A DNA stretch of 64,000 bases from Apostichopus japonicus (Eukaryota > Echinodermata > Holothuroidea > Aspidochirotida > Stichopodidae). The DNA lies in assembly GCF_037975245.1 (NCBI RefSeq), contig NC_092570.1:17895918-17959917 (forward strand), in the 5' to 3' direction. The first letter of the stretch is position 1, and every line of letters starts with the position of its first letter. Positions 1 through 13,429 of this stretch are shown here, in pieces. The position numbers were made by a program, and so were the translations under genes. The notes below the pieces were generated by a model. It ran no database searches and was not told where the DNA came from. It saw only the letters and a list, made by a program, of their open reading frames with translations.

Positions 1-186
1 TCGTAAAGTACAAGTTTATTTCTTTCCTGGTCGTAATTTGTAGTACCTTTAAATAGAACTCTATTGATTTCCATCTTCTAAACAAAACTGTAAAACAGGG
101 TGTAAATGGAGTATTTGTCCTAAAAACAAGCCTATAGTTGCTGGTTTACAAAGTTCCAATCCTTGTATTGTTTGTACTCCCTGACA
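1..186. other. Left-edge non-coding sequence
   Basis: No exon, RNA gene or repeat can be supported in this AT-rich stretch. It is probably intron of the RhoGEF gene that continues to the left, because the first visible exon at 1799 begins inside a codon. Confidence 0.5.
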
Positions 187-1220
187 GGACGATAGCAATG
201 TCACATTCAATGATAGCTAACAGTGTCACATTCAATGATAGCTAACAGTGTCACATTCAATGATAACTAACAGTGTCACATTCAATGATAGCTAACAGTG
301 TCACATTCAATGATAACTAACAGTGTCACATTCAATGATAGCTAACAGTGTCACATTCAATGATAGCTAGCAATGTCACAATCATAGATATTAGCAGTGT
401 CACATTCAATGATGATAGCAATGTCACAATCATAGATATTAACAGTGTCACATTCAATGATGATAGCAATGTCACAATCATAGATATTAACAGTGTCACA
501 TTCAATGATGATAGCAATGTCACAATCATAGATATTAGCAGTGTCACATTCAATGATGATAGCAATGTCACAATCATAGATATTAACAGTGTCACATTCA
601 ATGATGATAGCAATGTCACAATCATAGATATTAACAGTGTCACAATCATAGATATTAAATGTCACAATCATAGATATTAGCAATGTCACAATCATATATA
701 TTAACAGTGTCACATTCAATGATGATAGCCATGTCACAATCATTGATATTAACAGTGTCACATTCAATGATGATAGCAATGTCACAATCATAGATATTAA
801 CAGTGTCACATTCAATGATGATAGCAATGTCACAATCATAGATATTAGCAGTGTCACATTCAATGATGATAGCAATGTCACAATCATAGATATTAACAGT
901 GTCACATTCAATGATGATAGCAATGTCACAATCATAGATATTAGCAGTGTCACATTCAATGATGATAGCAATGTCACAGTCATAGATGTTAGCAGTGTCA
1001 CATTCAATGATGATAGCAATGTCACAATCATAGATATTAGCAGTGTCACAATCATAGATATTAGCAGTGTCACTTTCTATGATGATAGCAATGTCACAGT
1101 CATAGATATTAGCAGTGTCACAATCATAGATATTAACAGTGTCACAATCATAGATATAAGCAATGTCACATTCAATGATGATAGCAATGTCACACCCGTG
1201 GATGACACTAATGTCACACC
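187..1220. repeat. 24/25-bp minisatellite forming a 48-bp compound unit
   Basis: The array starts with several 25-bp units (CAGTGTCACATTCAATGATA plus GCTAA). It then switches to an alternation of two 24-bp units, one with GTCACATTCAATGATGATAG and one with GTCACAATCATAGATATTA, giving a 48-bp period. Units decay after about 1075, and the last recognisable ones carry GTCACACCC near 1190-1220. The unit length is divisible by three, so long open frames appear on both strands. They are repeat artefacts and not genes. The array lies in the probable intron upstream of the exon at 1799. Confidence 0.95.
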
Positions 1221-1798
1221 ATCAGCTCATGTTGTTTCTATTTCCTCAAAGGGTGCTGGTGAATGAAACTAACATCCATTTTTTTCTTTGTCAGTAGTTA
1301 TCAGTTCCGCAAAGTAAAATCTCTTGTTTGATCAATGAAATACAGTTGGATCTGCTTTAGATGGTTGATATATATTTTTCTTTGTGAGGGTTGGTAACAT
1401 GTAATATGTACATGAAGTTAACACTGTTGTAATGTGCATCCTTCAATACTCTCAAGAAATTAAGCATTATTAATTCCAGCAATTATGCACTTAACTATTA
1501 TATTTTATGTACCCCCAAATCTTCAAAAAGCTTTCTTCTTCTTTTTCACTCACAAAAGAAAATTTCTGCAGTGAAGCAAAAGATATCATTGTTGTTAATT
1601 ACATGAGATTTAAAAAAAAAAAGAGAAATACTTCAATTAAGTTATTAAATAATAGCAATTCACCCCCTGACTCCTGCTGTGATATTAAAGGTACGCCGAG
1701 AAACCACTGCAGTCGCTGCCTGAAATAAAAAACAATCTGTCGATCTGTGAGCTTTAATATTAAAGACACTTTGGGGTTGTTTTGTTTTGTCTCTGTAG
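1221..1798. other. Intron upstream of first visible exon
   Basis: AT-rich non-coding DNA ending in a pyrimidine-rich tract (TTTTGTTTTGTCTCTGTAG) that forms the splice acceptor at 1797-1798. I see no other feature in it. Confidence 0.6.
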
Positions 1799-2067
1799 GA
1801 ACTAAACAAACCACTAGGCTTGAACCAAGCATCTCTGCTGAGAATGTGGCCAATGCCAACGGCATTAACAATAATATCACGACTGTGCCGTCCCCAACAG
1901 CCAGTGAATCCTCCTCGTCTGCGGGCTACAGCAGCAACAATCCCTCCATCAACAGCGAACAATCATTCAACGAGGAAGAGCCAGACGACGGATGGGAAAC
2001 GGAAGATGATTTCTACGCATCCGACGACGAGGTCCTGGATGGCAAAGAGGACGGCAACGTTCAAGAG
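1799..2067 (+). CDS. Exon: acidic Ser/Asn-rich linker of the RhoGEF-like gene
   Basis: The acceptor CTCTGTAG ends at 1798 and the donor GAG|GTTTGT starts at 2068. The exon enters with two bases of a split codon and leaves in phase 0. It encodes about 90 residues: a low-complexity stretch rich in Ser, Asn and Thr ([18 protein letters not shown]), then a strongly acidic segment around [18 protein letters not shown] content is clearly above that of the flanking introns. Such linkers are usually disordered. The DDGW plus acidic run directly before an SH3 domain is the feature that recalls MCF2L. Confidence 0.8.
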
Positions 2068-5000
2068 GTTTGTCGATTGATTTCAAAAAAAGGAAGGGGG
2101 AAATTTGCTGTTTAATTTCTCCAGTTATTCATTCTTCTTGAATATGAAAATACATCTTGAGGAGGCTAAAATTATTGTTTATGAATGGTCTTTGTCTTAC
2201 CTTGTGTGTTTTACAGTTAGATGATGTTTAGTTGTGATCTCAATGTGGGCAGTTTTCTTTTTGTTTTAATGTAAGATTCAGAGTCGATCATGTCGTAGAT
2301 AATCTGTAAATTATTCAAACTTGCAGTAGATTAATCATAGCCATTTATGTGTAGTGTTTTTTATCGTTAGAATAAAGACCTTGTACAGCTCTCACTGCCC
2401 CTGTATTGATACCAGTGTATGGTATATGCAGACTTTGAAATAGTGTTTCTAGAATAGAATTTTCCTCTACTCCTGTTGGAACAGAGGAAACCTTAGAAAA
2501 GGTTGACCATTCAGTACTTTGAGATGGGAAAATGGCGTTGAAGTATTTTAAGTTCCTTGGTTTAAGAGTTAGTGTTTGAAATATATAAGCTTTGTTGTAA
2601 TTCTTTGTGCCATTATATCGTTTTTAAAAAGTTGTGAAATGTTATCATTTTTAGTTTAATCCTTCTTAAAGTCTTGAGTTTTATTAGAATAGTTAGAACC
2701 CTGAAGCTTGATAGCTCGTAGCTATTTTATCTTGGTAAGATTTAAGGTGCCAATACCTATTACTTTAAATATATCAAGAATACTTTCTGTTGTGGTGAAC
2801 AAAATTTCTCTTCGTGTCAATGATTTTGAGACGATCATACCTTTGCACTTTTTACATCAAATAAATACTCCTAAGTGAATTTTCATTGGAAGCTCCAACT
2901 CGTGCTAACCTCGACCATTCGTTCATACAAAGGTTTTTATTTAAATGTTTTTTTGCATTTTTTGTTTTCTTTGTTTCTACAGCAAGCACTGACCAAGCAA
3001 TATGTAGTGATTGCCGATTACAACAAAGTGGACAACACAGAGCTGTCCATCAACGAAGGCGAAGTGGTGGACGTTCAAAGGGTTGGTAAAGAGGGATGGT
3101 GGTTTGTTTCGTCCCCGCAGTCCTGTCAAACGGGATGGGTACCTGGCGGGTACCTAGCCCCCATGTCACCGCATGAGCTTCCTCATTCGTCTTACTTTGG
3201 CGTAGAAGGTGTGCATTTTTATGTTCTTTTCAGTTCTTTTGTTTTTGTTTTTTAACCCCGTTTTGGTTTTGCAGCAACCGCAGGAGTTTTATTTTGAATA
3301 ATTCTTGAGCAAGTCAGATTAACATTTCAGCTTTTTGCAAGACAGGAATTCTGAAGATACTCCTTTTAAAAAACACTGTGAAGAAAAAAAAAAAACAGTT
3401 GAAAAGAGTATGGAAAGTGAATATAATTATTTAATCAAAAAGTCAGTCTCCGTGGTTACATAGAGATGCTAAACTTGTACAGGTTTACAGGAAAAACATT
3501 GACTGCTCACATAGATTTTCATTTGGCTGTGTTAGTTCCGTTATTTCCACAGTTGCCATATTTGCGGGACTTATATTTTGTTATTGCTTTGTACTTAACA
3601 TCGCTGTGCAGTCGCAAACCGTTGTGTGTCATCAATCCTTAATCCATTTCAGTTGCATGCCCTCTAACACATGTGCAATATTTTCAGTTTATGGCATGGA
3701 TTGATAAGCATTTTTCCACTTCACCAGAGAAACAGTTTAATAATATACAAATTGTAAGCCATGAAGGGAGATTTTCTGCTTGGTAAGTAACAACAGCTGT
3801 GCTCAGAACGAGAAATTTTTATATTGAACACTGCTGTTACCATGGTAATGTTTAATCTTCTCCTATGAGGTATAAATGCCTCATAGGAGCTGTCTGTGTT
3901 CATTTGGGATCTTTAACATAGAGTTTCAGCCACAGTTGAATGTAATTAAAGATGTCCTCTGTGAATTTGTCTTCCCAGACATTACCACTTATTTGTCCTA
4001 TAAAGTCAATTATTGGTTTCATGGAACGTTTTATTACTTTGCTGTCGGTAATTGGAATAGAATATTTCAACAATGTTAAAGGCATTGAAGACTTGCCCCA
4101 AACCGCGTGCGACCATCTGAAAAAGTCAACTTTATGTTGCTTGCAAGTGACATTTTGTTCATGTTGCTAAAAATATGCAGACAGTAATGAAACGTGATGC
4201 TTTAATTGTTATCTTTAGCTGGACCTGAGATGTCCATCGCTGCATCGTTTGTAAACTGTGCTGTGGGTATTGACCACAGCTGTATGTATGGACTGTACAC
4301 TAGTGTCTAATGACCGACGGTAGCAAGCTGTGTGTGTGTATTTTCTGCGATCGATGGTGGTGTTTAACACTTCTGTTACACTTCATTTGAAACTAGGTCA
4401 AATTACCGGCATTAAATGTTTGTTTTTGCGCAAGTCTTCACACCCTTTAAAATGTCAAATCATACATGCTCCTTGTTGAAAGTGATTTTATAATTATGTG
4501 ATATTTCCACTTTGTTTAGATGTTTTTATCAATACTGTGAAGAGATGGCAAACACTCCAAATTTTCTTTGGAGTTTCCCCTTTTGACCCCCCCCTCCCCC
4601 TGACCCCTTCTTAGTACTCATGGGTGTCGTATTGTCAGAATCAGTCAGTAAAGTTCCCTCATTTGTTTTATACATTGATTAAAATGACATCTCCATGAAG
4701 GATACCTTATGACGTTGTACTCATGTGTAACATGATGGCAGCAATGAGAAATGTTTAAAAATGAGAATTAATTTTTGTGATGTAGTAAATTTCATAATTA
4801 AAGGGGTCAAATGACACAGATATGTATGTTCATGGAAAGGCCGTCTTTTTTTTTGCTATAAAGCTGGCAGTGATAAATGTATTAATAATTTTCAGCCACA
4901 AAAGCTTCTTTTGAGGCCGATGAAACTTTACTCAATAAAATGAGTGGAGTATTTATATAGCAGTTGCATCGATAAACACTGTAGTTGCCATGTTTGAAAG

Positions 5001-8000
5001 TCAATTTCTAACCACTGTTTCAAATGAAATTTGTATCTGTAAAGCCTCAACAAAAAAAAGGGACAAAAATTGATATAGTTTAGACAAGGGAAAAATCGTT
5101 TTCATATTTTGAGATACTTTCAAGAATTATTTTACCCATTTTGACCCAAATTTTACAGTTAACTTTCAAGCATGAGGGAAGTTAAGGATTTTCCTTGCTC
5201 CAGGGGTTTTGCCTGGAGACTTTTACAAGTAAACACCTCATTTCTGGTTAAATCTGATCAAAACGTTGATATAATCACATAGTCGAAGAACTGAACTAAA
5301 CCTCATGTTGTCCTCTAACATGACATGTATGCTCTTTAGCACGGCCAAAGATATCGTAAACCATCCTGTGTTTAATACGTGTGTACACCCCGTATAGGGC
5401 TGATGTATTAGCATGCACAAAGATCTACATTACCACACTTATAATAAGCATTTACCAATAATCACTGAAAAGTCAATCTGAACTCTAGGAGGGTGGATTT
5501 CATTTCCAAGCGATAATAGTTCTGTTCTAACCTTGATGAAATTGAGAACTTGATACATGGTTTTTGTGTGTGATTAGAGATTGGTCATGTGATATGGTTT
5601 AGTTTGCCTGATTTGGGTAAATGTATCAGTATTGAGACCTTTGTAAGATATGCCTTATAATGAATGAGAAGTATGTAGTCAATCGTTAGTCGGGAGTTTG
5701 TGTTCACCGTCCTATCAAGCTATTTCTCAGTGGTATTTCTTTCGTATTTGGTTAGGGATTTAGACTTTGTACATAGATAGAAGCTCAACAAAGATTAGAT
5801 AGTTAATCCTTTCTTTTCATTTCCAGTAATAACTTGAAGATAAAGATGGACGTAGGCATGTAATTAGTTTCAGAGTAAAGCTTCGTACGATCTTGTTTGT
5901 ATTAAAATGTTGTTTGGTCAAGTTTACCAGTTTCAGATGTATGTAGATATTCTTGGTAAAATCATGAAGTTGAAATGGAAATTCATGCCAGACCCTGCAT
6001 AATTAATCATTTTAATGCCCTCATCTATAATTAAGGTATTTCCACAACCTTAGACAGTTCTGATTGCTAAATGAGAAAAAGGTGTTGTGATTCCATTTAT
6101 AAGAGCTCCCCAAGTTTATTTTGGGTTCCCTTTTTGGCTAGATGTTTCTTGCTCCCCATGAATTATCCAAACATATTTAATGTCTACGAACTTTCATGTT
6201 CGATCTCAGTGTATCCTTTTAATATGTGCACATGGATGATTAATGTCCTATAAAATGTGTGTTCATATGCAAACTTGCACACACCACAGAGGATACATAA
6301 CTTATACACTCTTAAAATGTTCTGTTTAAGAAACCACATGAATAAATTCACCTACTGTAGTCTAAGATGTGTCAAATTATTCCAGGAATACCGTAGGTGA
6401 CAGAATCTGTGAAATGGAATTTGAAGATGAAAAAAAAACAGGAAACAAAAACGAGAATAATTTGTGGGAGAAGGTGGCAACTTATGTATGATTTTTGGGA
6501 AATAAAAGATCATCACCCTTTGGTGACATTTTCCAACTGTTCAGCTCTTTCCTCAAGGTTTTGAAATATTGAAAGGACATTTTCCTTGTCGAGGGACTTT
6601 TTATTGAAGTTACAAAACATACTGAAAAGCATGTGACAATCTTTAACCCACGTTCAAATGAGGTTTGGTGTACAGTTCCTTCAGAAAGAAATGTTAAATG
6701 TATTACTAGGATTCCGATATGGGTCTCATGAAAGCGTTTTTTCCAAAAGCCAGTAGAGTCTCTGTCCGGTATAAGGACTGTTTTTCGTTCAAGTCTTCAG
6801 CCAAAGGAACAGACATCTTGTAGATCAATTTTAATAGGAAGAAAAACTTAAAGACATCTGATATTATCCAAACGCTCTCTCTATTTCTATTTCGCTCTAC
6901 GTATTTTATAGATTTATATTTGATGAAAAAAATAGGGAAAGAGGTCTTACATTTTGCTGTTAATGTAAATTAACGAGGCGGAATGATGTCAATCAGATAT
7001 CTAGAGAGGTATTAAATTACTCGCTGACACATTTACAGAAAGGAAATGTAATTAGCATAATTTGGTTAAAAAGTTCCGAAGGCGGGAAAATTTTATGAAA
7101 CAGACTGTTTGATTGTACTGACAATGTGCTTATCCACTAAAGAGCCTGTGTAAGAGAAAGTGTTCAAGTAAGTGGGCCTGACATTTTGATCCTAGCAGAA
7201 TCTTCTTCAGAGGCTGAATGACAAATGTTTTTTTTTTTTTTTTTAAATTGTTTTTACTTTTTGTTCAGTGGACTAAAAGTTTATCCCCTCAAAAGGATGC
7301 TAGTCTTGCCACTCCATTAAATATGGATCTTAACATTACAAACATACCTCCTTTTACATTGTCTTCTCCAATTGCCTCTTATCAGGCAATTTGAGGCATT
7401 AAAAAATAATTGTGTTAGGATGTATGTCCTGAGGGTAAGAGAGGTGTCTCTGTAAATAACATTAGGCTCTTGTTGCTTTCATTGATCTAAAAAAGGAAGT
7501 AGGAAAAAAATGTTTGGCTTAAGATAGATTTACAGATTAAATGCCAACTTAAATGGATCTAATATGTAAAAGGGTAGAGTTCTTGTTGCTTGGGGGTGAT
7601 AAATTTAAAACCTTCCAGTCTGTCCCATGAGAAAATTAGTTATTAATTGGCATTGCCTATACACTGATTGTAACCTCCTTTGTGTGGTAGGCTATGAACT
7701 AGGGAAGTTTGGTTACATTGTTAACAAATTATGTATGACTGCAAATGAATGGTAGTTCCCTATTTATAGCAGATTGTGGTTAGGACAAGGTAATTTGATG
7801 TGTTTAGTAATGGTTACTAACAGTCGTCTGGACTGCTCCCAAAATATACTAGGGAGTCAAATAGACTTATGACTTATGACTAATCCCACTTATGACTAAT
7901 CCCAAACAAGCATTTTACCACCATTCTACACGGTACTTCTCACTGCGTCATTTAGTTGTGTAATTGAAGAATTTGAAAAACCTCTGGGAATAGTCTGGAA

Positions 8001-11000
8001 GATCAGAACCCTACAGGAAAGTACTCTTGAGAAATTTCAAGCAGTTTTAGCTAAAATTGGTTGCCAATGGTGATGACCGTTGACCATTATTTCAAAAGCC
8101 ATCCTACAGGTTGATTGATGTTGACCAGAATAAGGCCATTGATTCTAGCTAGATTAAAGTAATTTGCTATGGCCAGAATTAGGTTATGGGTTGTCGCCAG
8201 ACAAAGTTATACGAAGATGGCCGGTGCATCAGCTAGGGAAGTGCGCTAGCTATTTCGCTCGTTAGATTTTATTTTATGTTTACTAATTGATTCTTGGACT
8301 TAAAAAAAAGGATCTTAGAAAAGAGAGTTAAATCAGGGTTGTCAGCTAGCCTCATTTTAAACTACTTGAATTGATATAGAACATCAGAGCCTCAATGATG
8401 AAAGGTTTGAAATTTGATTGAAGAGGGGGTACTTGCTTGAAGAGAGAAGTTTCAAGTCTGGCCAGAGAAAAAGAAAAACAAGGTCTGTCAGCTGTAAAAT
8501 TTCACAAATTGAATTTTTTAGCCTTCATTTTCGGTTGTCGTCAATATTTTATAGCTCAGACTGCCTGTAAAAATATTGAATATGATATTATAGTTTACCT
8601 ATCTTCAGTACTTGCTGAAACGTTTAAAGTTTGCTGCGACTGTGAAAATGAAACCCCTTACTTGAAGTACTTGAAATTACTCTCAGTAACAATACTGTTT
8701 ATTTTCACAATGGGAAGTGGGCAACTAAATAAGTTTCAGTTTTGGCCATTGTGACATTTAAGGCATGTCACACTGTGACATTTAAAAATGTTGGTTCCCT
8801 GACATTTAAAATATTAAACCCCCATGGAAGGATCTTAAGTTTCTCTAGCTTTCTTGTTAAGTCACTGATCACAAACCTTTTTATAAGACTGTTCAAGTAA
8901 GGCATACTCTCAAATTTGGTGATTAGTTTCACAGCACTCAATAAACACTGCAGTCATCAATCCTATAGGTTCACTTTCTATCCAAATAGACATATTTGTT
9001 ATAGCAATAAAACTGACTGTCGAAATGGTCATTAACTATTCAGGATATGCCAATGAAAAGATGATAGCTGGTCGTCATGGCGATAAGTTGATTAGCAGAT
9101 GTTGATCCTGTATGTTCTTTCATGTGTTCAAGAAAAGCCTGAAATAATTGCACATCTCTTCAATTCTCTTGGATGTTGGAAAAAGTTTTCACTCGAGACA
9201 TTTCACATTTTGTAAACCAGATTCAAACCCTGATTTTTTCAAAATATTGATCAACATTTTTCTCCAAGTCAGCCTTCTCCATGTGTCAATAGCAAATACA
9301 AAAGAATACAAAAAAATAAAATTAGAATGCAACAGATAAAATGGAAACCAAGAAAAATGGCCTCAAAGTAGAACTGAGAAACAGAGGCACACCTCGGCAA
9401 TGCATGCATACCCTTGACACCTTTCCTTCCTTCATAGCGGAATAATTCCATCCCGTTTCCCAACGGACATTTGCAATGAAATCTATCTGCTTCGTTAATC
9501 GTCGATGCAAGTGAAGGGGAGTATTATTACAGACTACAGATTTCACAGGTATTTGATCAAAAACAAGGAACTTAATATTCTGTTCAGAATTTTTGCTGGG
9601 AGAAAACTTTTTTTCTTTTTTTCCTTTTGCTTCTTGAGAGAAGTAGGGTGATATGCCAACCTTTCGTCAACCTCTTTATACTTTCGGCGTTTTATTCCCA
9701 GCGGGGCATCTGAATGAGCTCAGAGACTTCAAACATTTGACGGATTTTGAGTCTCCAAGAGATATAACTTGGTCAATGTTTCGCCAATGCACAGTCCTAT
9801 TATACCGTTGGAAATCGAAAAAAAAAACAACGAAAAAATAGAATTACCAAACAGATGTCACATTTCTAATAGTGTTAAATATTCATGAATTGAAGAGATT
9901 TATTTTGGTTAAAAGGCACCTGATTGTACTTTAAGTCTCTGGGTGCCATTTCTTATTAAAACACCCCAGAAATACCAATGATAACATTGTGAAAATGTTG
10001 GACAAATTGTGTGGGCTGGATCGTAGCTGGGGAGGGGGGTATGGGGGACTGGGTGATGGAGGTATTCTCTATCGAGAAGAGGTAACGAAATTTGCCAGGA
10101 TGAATTTTTCAACAGACGTTCCAATTTTCAACTGTTGTTCCATTTTTCAACTACAGTATTACTTCCTCCCAGTGGAAATCTCTGTTCAAATAGTTAATCT
10201 ATCGCTGCATGTTGTGTATCATTACAGCAGCCTGGCTACTGCTCTTTCTCTTCAAACTGTTCAAACAGTTGATTTTAGATTTCTTTGAAGGAAAGGAAGA
10301 CATGTGATCTAGCTTATTTTGATGAATAATAGTGACTGAATAACTTGGCTCCATTTTGGTCAGGTGTACACATCTACGCTGCAGCTGCTTAAACGGGTGC
10401 TTCGTCTTGTGACACAGTTCAATAGCAGCCAAACACAAGATCTTAAATCTCTCACAGCCATTGGGTAAACAAGATTTGGCCGCAGGGAGTGAAAATTTTA
10501 AAAGAGTTCAAACATTCTACCGTTATGTTGAAGAGAAATAGTTGGTACAGCGTAGTGGTATTAGGATTAAAGAATGGTGCATGCATGACACTCATTCTTA
10601 GTCAAGTTTCAACTCCTGAAATGCTAGGTAGTTTGAGGGATGGGAAACCCAAGTCACGTTAAATACTAACCTGTAACTATAAACCCCGGATTCATCGTCA
10701 GAATGGGGATGAATATGGATGAATATGGATATGAATCCCGCGATGAATCTGAAGATAACTTCAACTTGGTCAAGTAGATCAGTCGATTGGTTAAATTGAA
10801 GACTGAGTCACCGTTAAATAGTAACCTTTGCTGACTCCAGATTCGTCCCATGAATCTGGTGATGAATTTGGTGATGAATCTGGAGATAACTTCAACTTCG
10901 ACAAAATGATTGAGAATGTCACTTGATTGAAGATATGTTGCTATGAATTTTTATTTCTGAGGTCCTTTTAATTTCAATGAGGTTGAGGAAATTGTTCACA

Positions 11001-13345
11001 GATTTTGAAAAGGAAATCAGTACGATTAGTAGGATAGCTTAATATTTGATTCAGAATATTTCAGTATGTACTACTATGCATAATGCGTAATGGTTTTATC
11101 AGATGGGACAGCTGTTTATTATTCTTCTACCTACACAATGCATGTGAAAATTTGTGATATTGTATTTCCAGAGTGACTTGTATATTAATGGTGCAGACTG
11201 GCCTGAATTTTAGCAGTGAATTTTATGTAGCAAAACAAGAGTTGACATACATATCTGCATAATATCATAAATACAACTGTAAAAATACTGATCTTAAATC
11301 ATATATTCAATCCTTGCATTTTATGAGAAGCAAGTTATTTTCCTTCAATCCCACCTCAGCCCCATACCCCATCCCCAACCCATCTCATCCCTCCCGAAAA
11401 ACAGCCCGACATAACGCATCATTGTCTAAAGTACCAAAGCCAGTTGATTGCAATTATCTTTTCTTCATGACAAACTCATCAAATGGCAATTTTTAAGTTC
11501 GTTTTGAAAATTTTTGCAAGGTTTGTTTTGACCCAATGATTGATTATTTGTTATTTGATGCGATGGCATGCTATACCGTAATAGGCTCTTCATCCATGCA
11601 CAAGTACAGGTCAAGCAAGCAAGCCGTAAAAAATTTCTCAAGCAGACCGAGTAAAAAAAGCCTTGATATATCGGATTTTAAGAGCTCTGCGTAAAACGGT
11701 TTTATCTTTCCGAGAGGTTGCACATTGCCAATTAAAATTCCTCCGTTCAGATCTTATTTGGTTTTGCCGATCTTTAATAAGGTGGTTCAAACAATTTAGA
11801 CATCGTCGTCGTTAAGAGGGTAGAAACAATGGAGGAGAAACTATGGTCCTTGACTATTAGTAATTGTGCACCAATGTGTGTAACCCCCAAAAGAACAGAT
11901 GCATCGCACTCAAAATTATTACGACAAATCATTCAAAAAAAACAAAAAAAAATAAGTTTGATTTCTTTCGTTTTAAGTGTCTCCTCTGTGTATTCTCTTC
12001 AACTCTGTCTCTAATTATTTGAATTTTGGGATAAAGAAGAGACTTTTTAACGTAACATGGTAAATTTTTTAGCGGGACTCGAAATGCCGTGAGATTAATT
12101 ACTGTATCTGAGGTTCGTAAAAGCTTGCAGTATATCAGCCTACATACAATCTGTGAACTCAAATATTATTTTTTGGTCTTGAAATATACAATCCTAAATT
12201 TGGTTAAAACTTAATATTACCATAATAAGGTTGAAATAAGTTCAAAGCTATATTTGTTATTATAAGCATGCACATCAACATGTGCATTTTAAATAAACTT
12301 AAACACATATCTATTACTTCTGGGCTTTTTATTGCAATAATAAATCTGTTTTACACATGTTTTACCCTAGAGAGAAACTGATATCAGGATAGAATTAATT
12401 GGGCAAAAACAGAAGCAAGAAATATTTCGGCTCGGCCAAGCGTGGTGTTGTTATTCAATGTCGTCACAGTTTTCTTGTAATATTGAAATATATTTTAAAA
12501 AACCAATACTTTTTGTTAATATGATAACTTCCATACTGTGGAAAGGGAAGTCCAGTAAAAACATCTGAATAATTTTGATAGTTATCGTGTAGGCTTAAGA
12601 GCTAAATGTGTATGTACCTGTGCTTGTTTACAAATTTTAATATTTTGTTTAAAATTGTTATGTTTTTTTCGTTTATTTTACTTTCTCTGGTGGCAATTTT
12701 TGTTCTAACTCACACCCATAATGTCTACCTTACAGAGTTTGTATGAAGTTCACAAGCTTCATATCTTGACAAGGTAATGTATGCAGCCTAATTAACATCG
12801 GCAAAAGTGCGCCATTTTCACTTTAAAAAAAATGCTTTTTTTATCTACAAATTCTTCTCTGGCTCACATTTCCACTTACCATTTCCCTACTAAATATGGA
12901 AGTAATATTTTTATAATATAGACTAATATTATCGCCCTCCCCCCCCCTCTTTTCTTGGGGCTTTTATGAGTCTGTTGGTAGTCGGTTTGAAGTAGAACCA
13001 CGATACGATCATTTCCCACCGTTGGCTTCTCCTTTCTGGTGTCCTTTATCAGTAACTTCAGAATTGTTCACATATATTTGTGATATAATCTTAGTACCAA
13101 ATGAATGTTCAACTTAATCCAGCAGTTCACAAAGATCCAGGCCCAGTTAGGGTCAAATCAGTTCTGTGTGGAATAAGCCACACAACTAACCAAACACTGC
13201 CTCCCCCCCCCCCCCCCCCCTCAGAATCGATGCTGAAAGTGCATAAAAGCTAGTTTGGACTGTGGACATCAGCAAAGTTCCTGCAACCCACTGACCTACT
13301 TTTGGGCCATGCCCCATAGTTTGCGGGCTATCGACATAATCCATT

Positions 13346-13429
<84 letters not shown>

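Noticed and set aside
332-1073. Long open frames on both strands across the 24/48-bp array
   Set aside because: Unit length divisible by three and no stop in the unit explain them. They are repetitive, low in complexity and have no splice or promoter context.
187-1220. CRISPR-like array
   Set aside because: Units are contiguous without unique spacers, and the DNA is a spliced animal genome. The same applies to the 23-, 50- and 60-bp arrays.
8437-8754. 105-codon + strand open frame
   Set aside because: AT-rich, no domain, and its start is not supported by any promoter or splice signal. It lies within the long intron.
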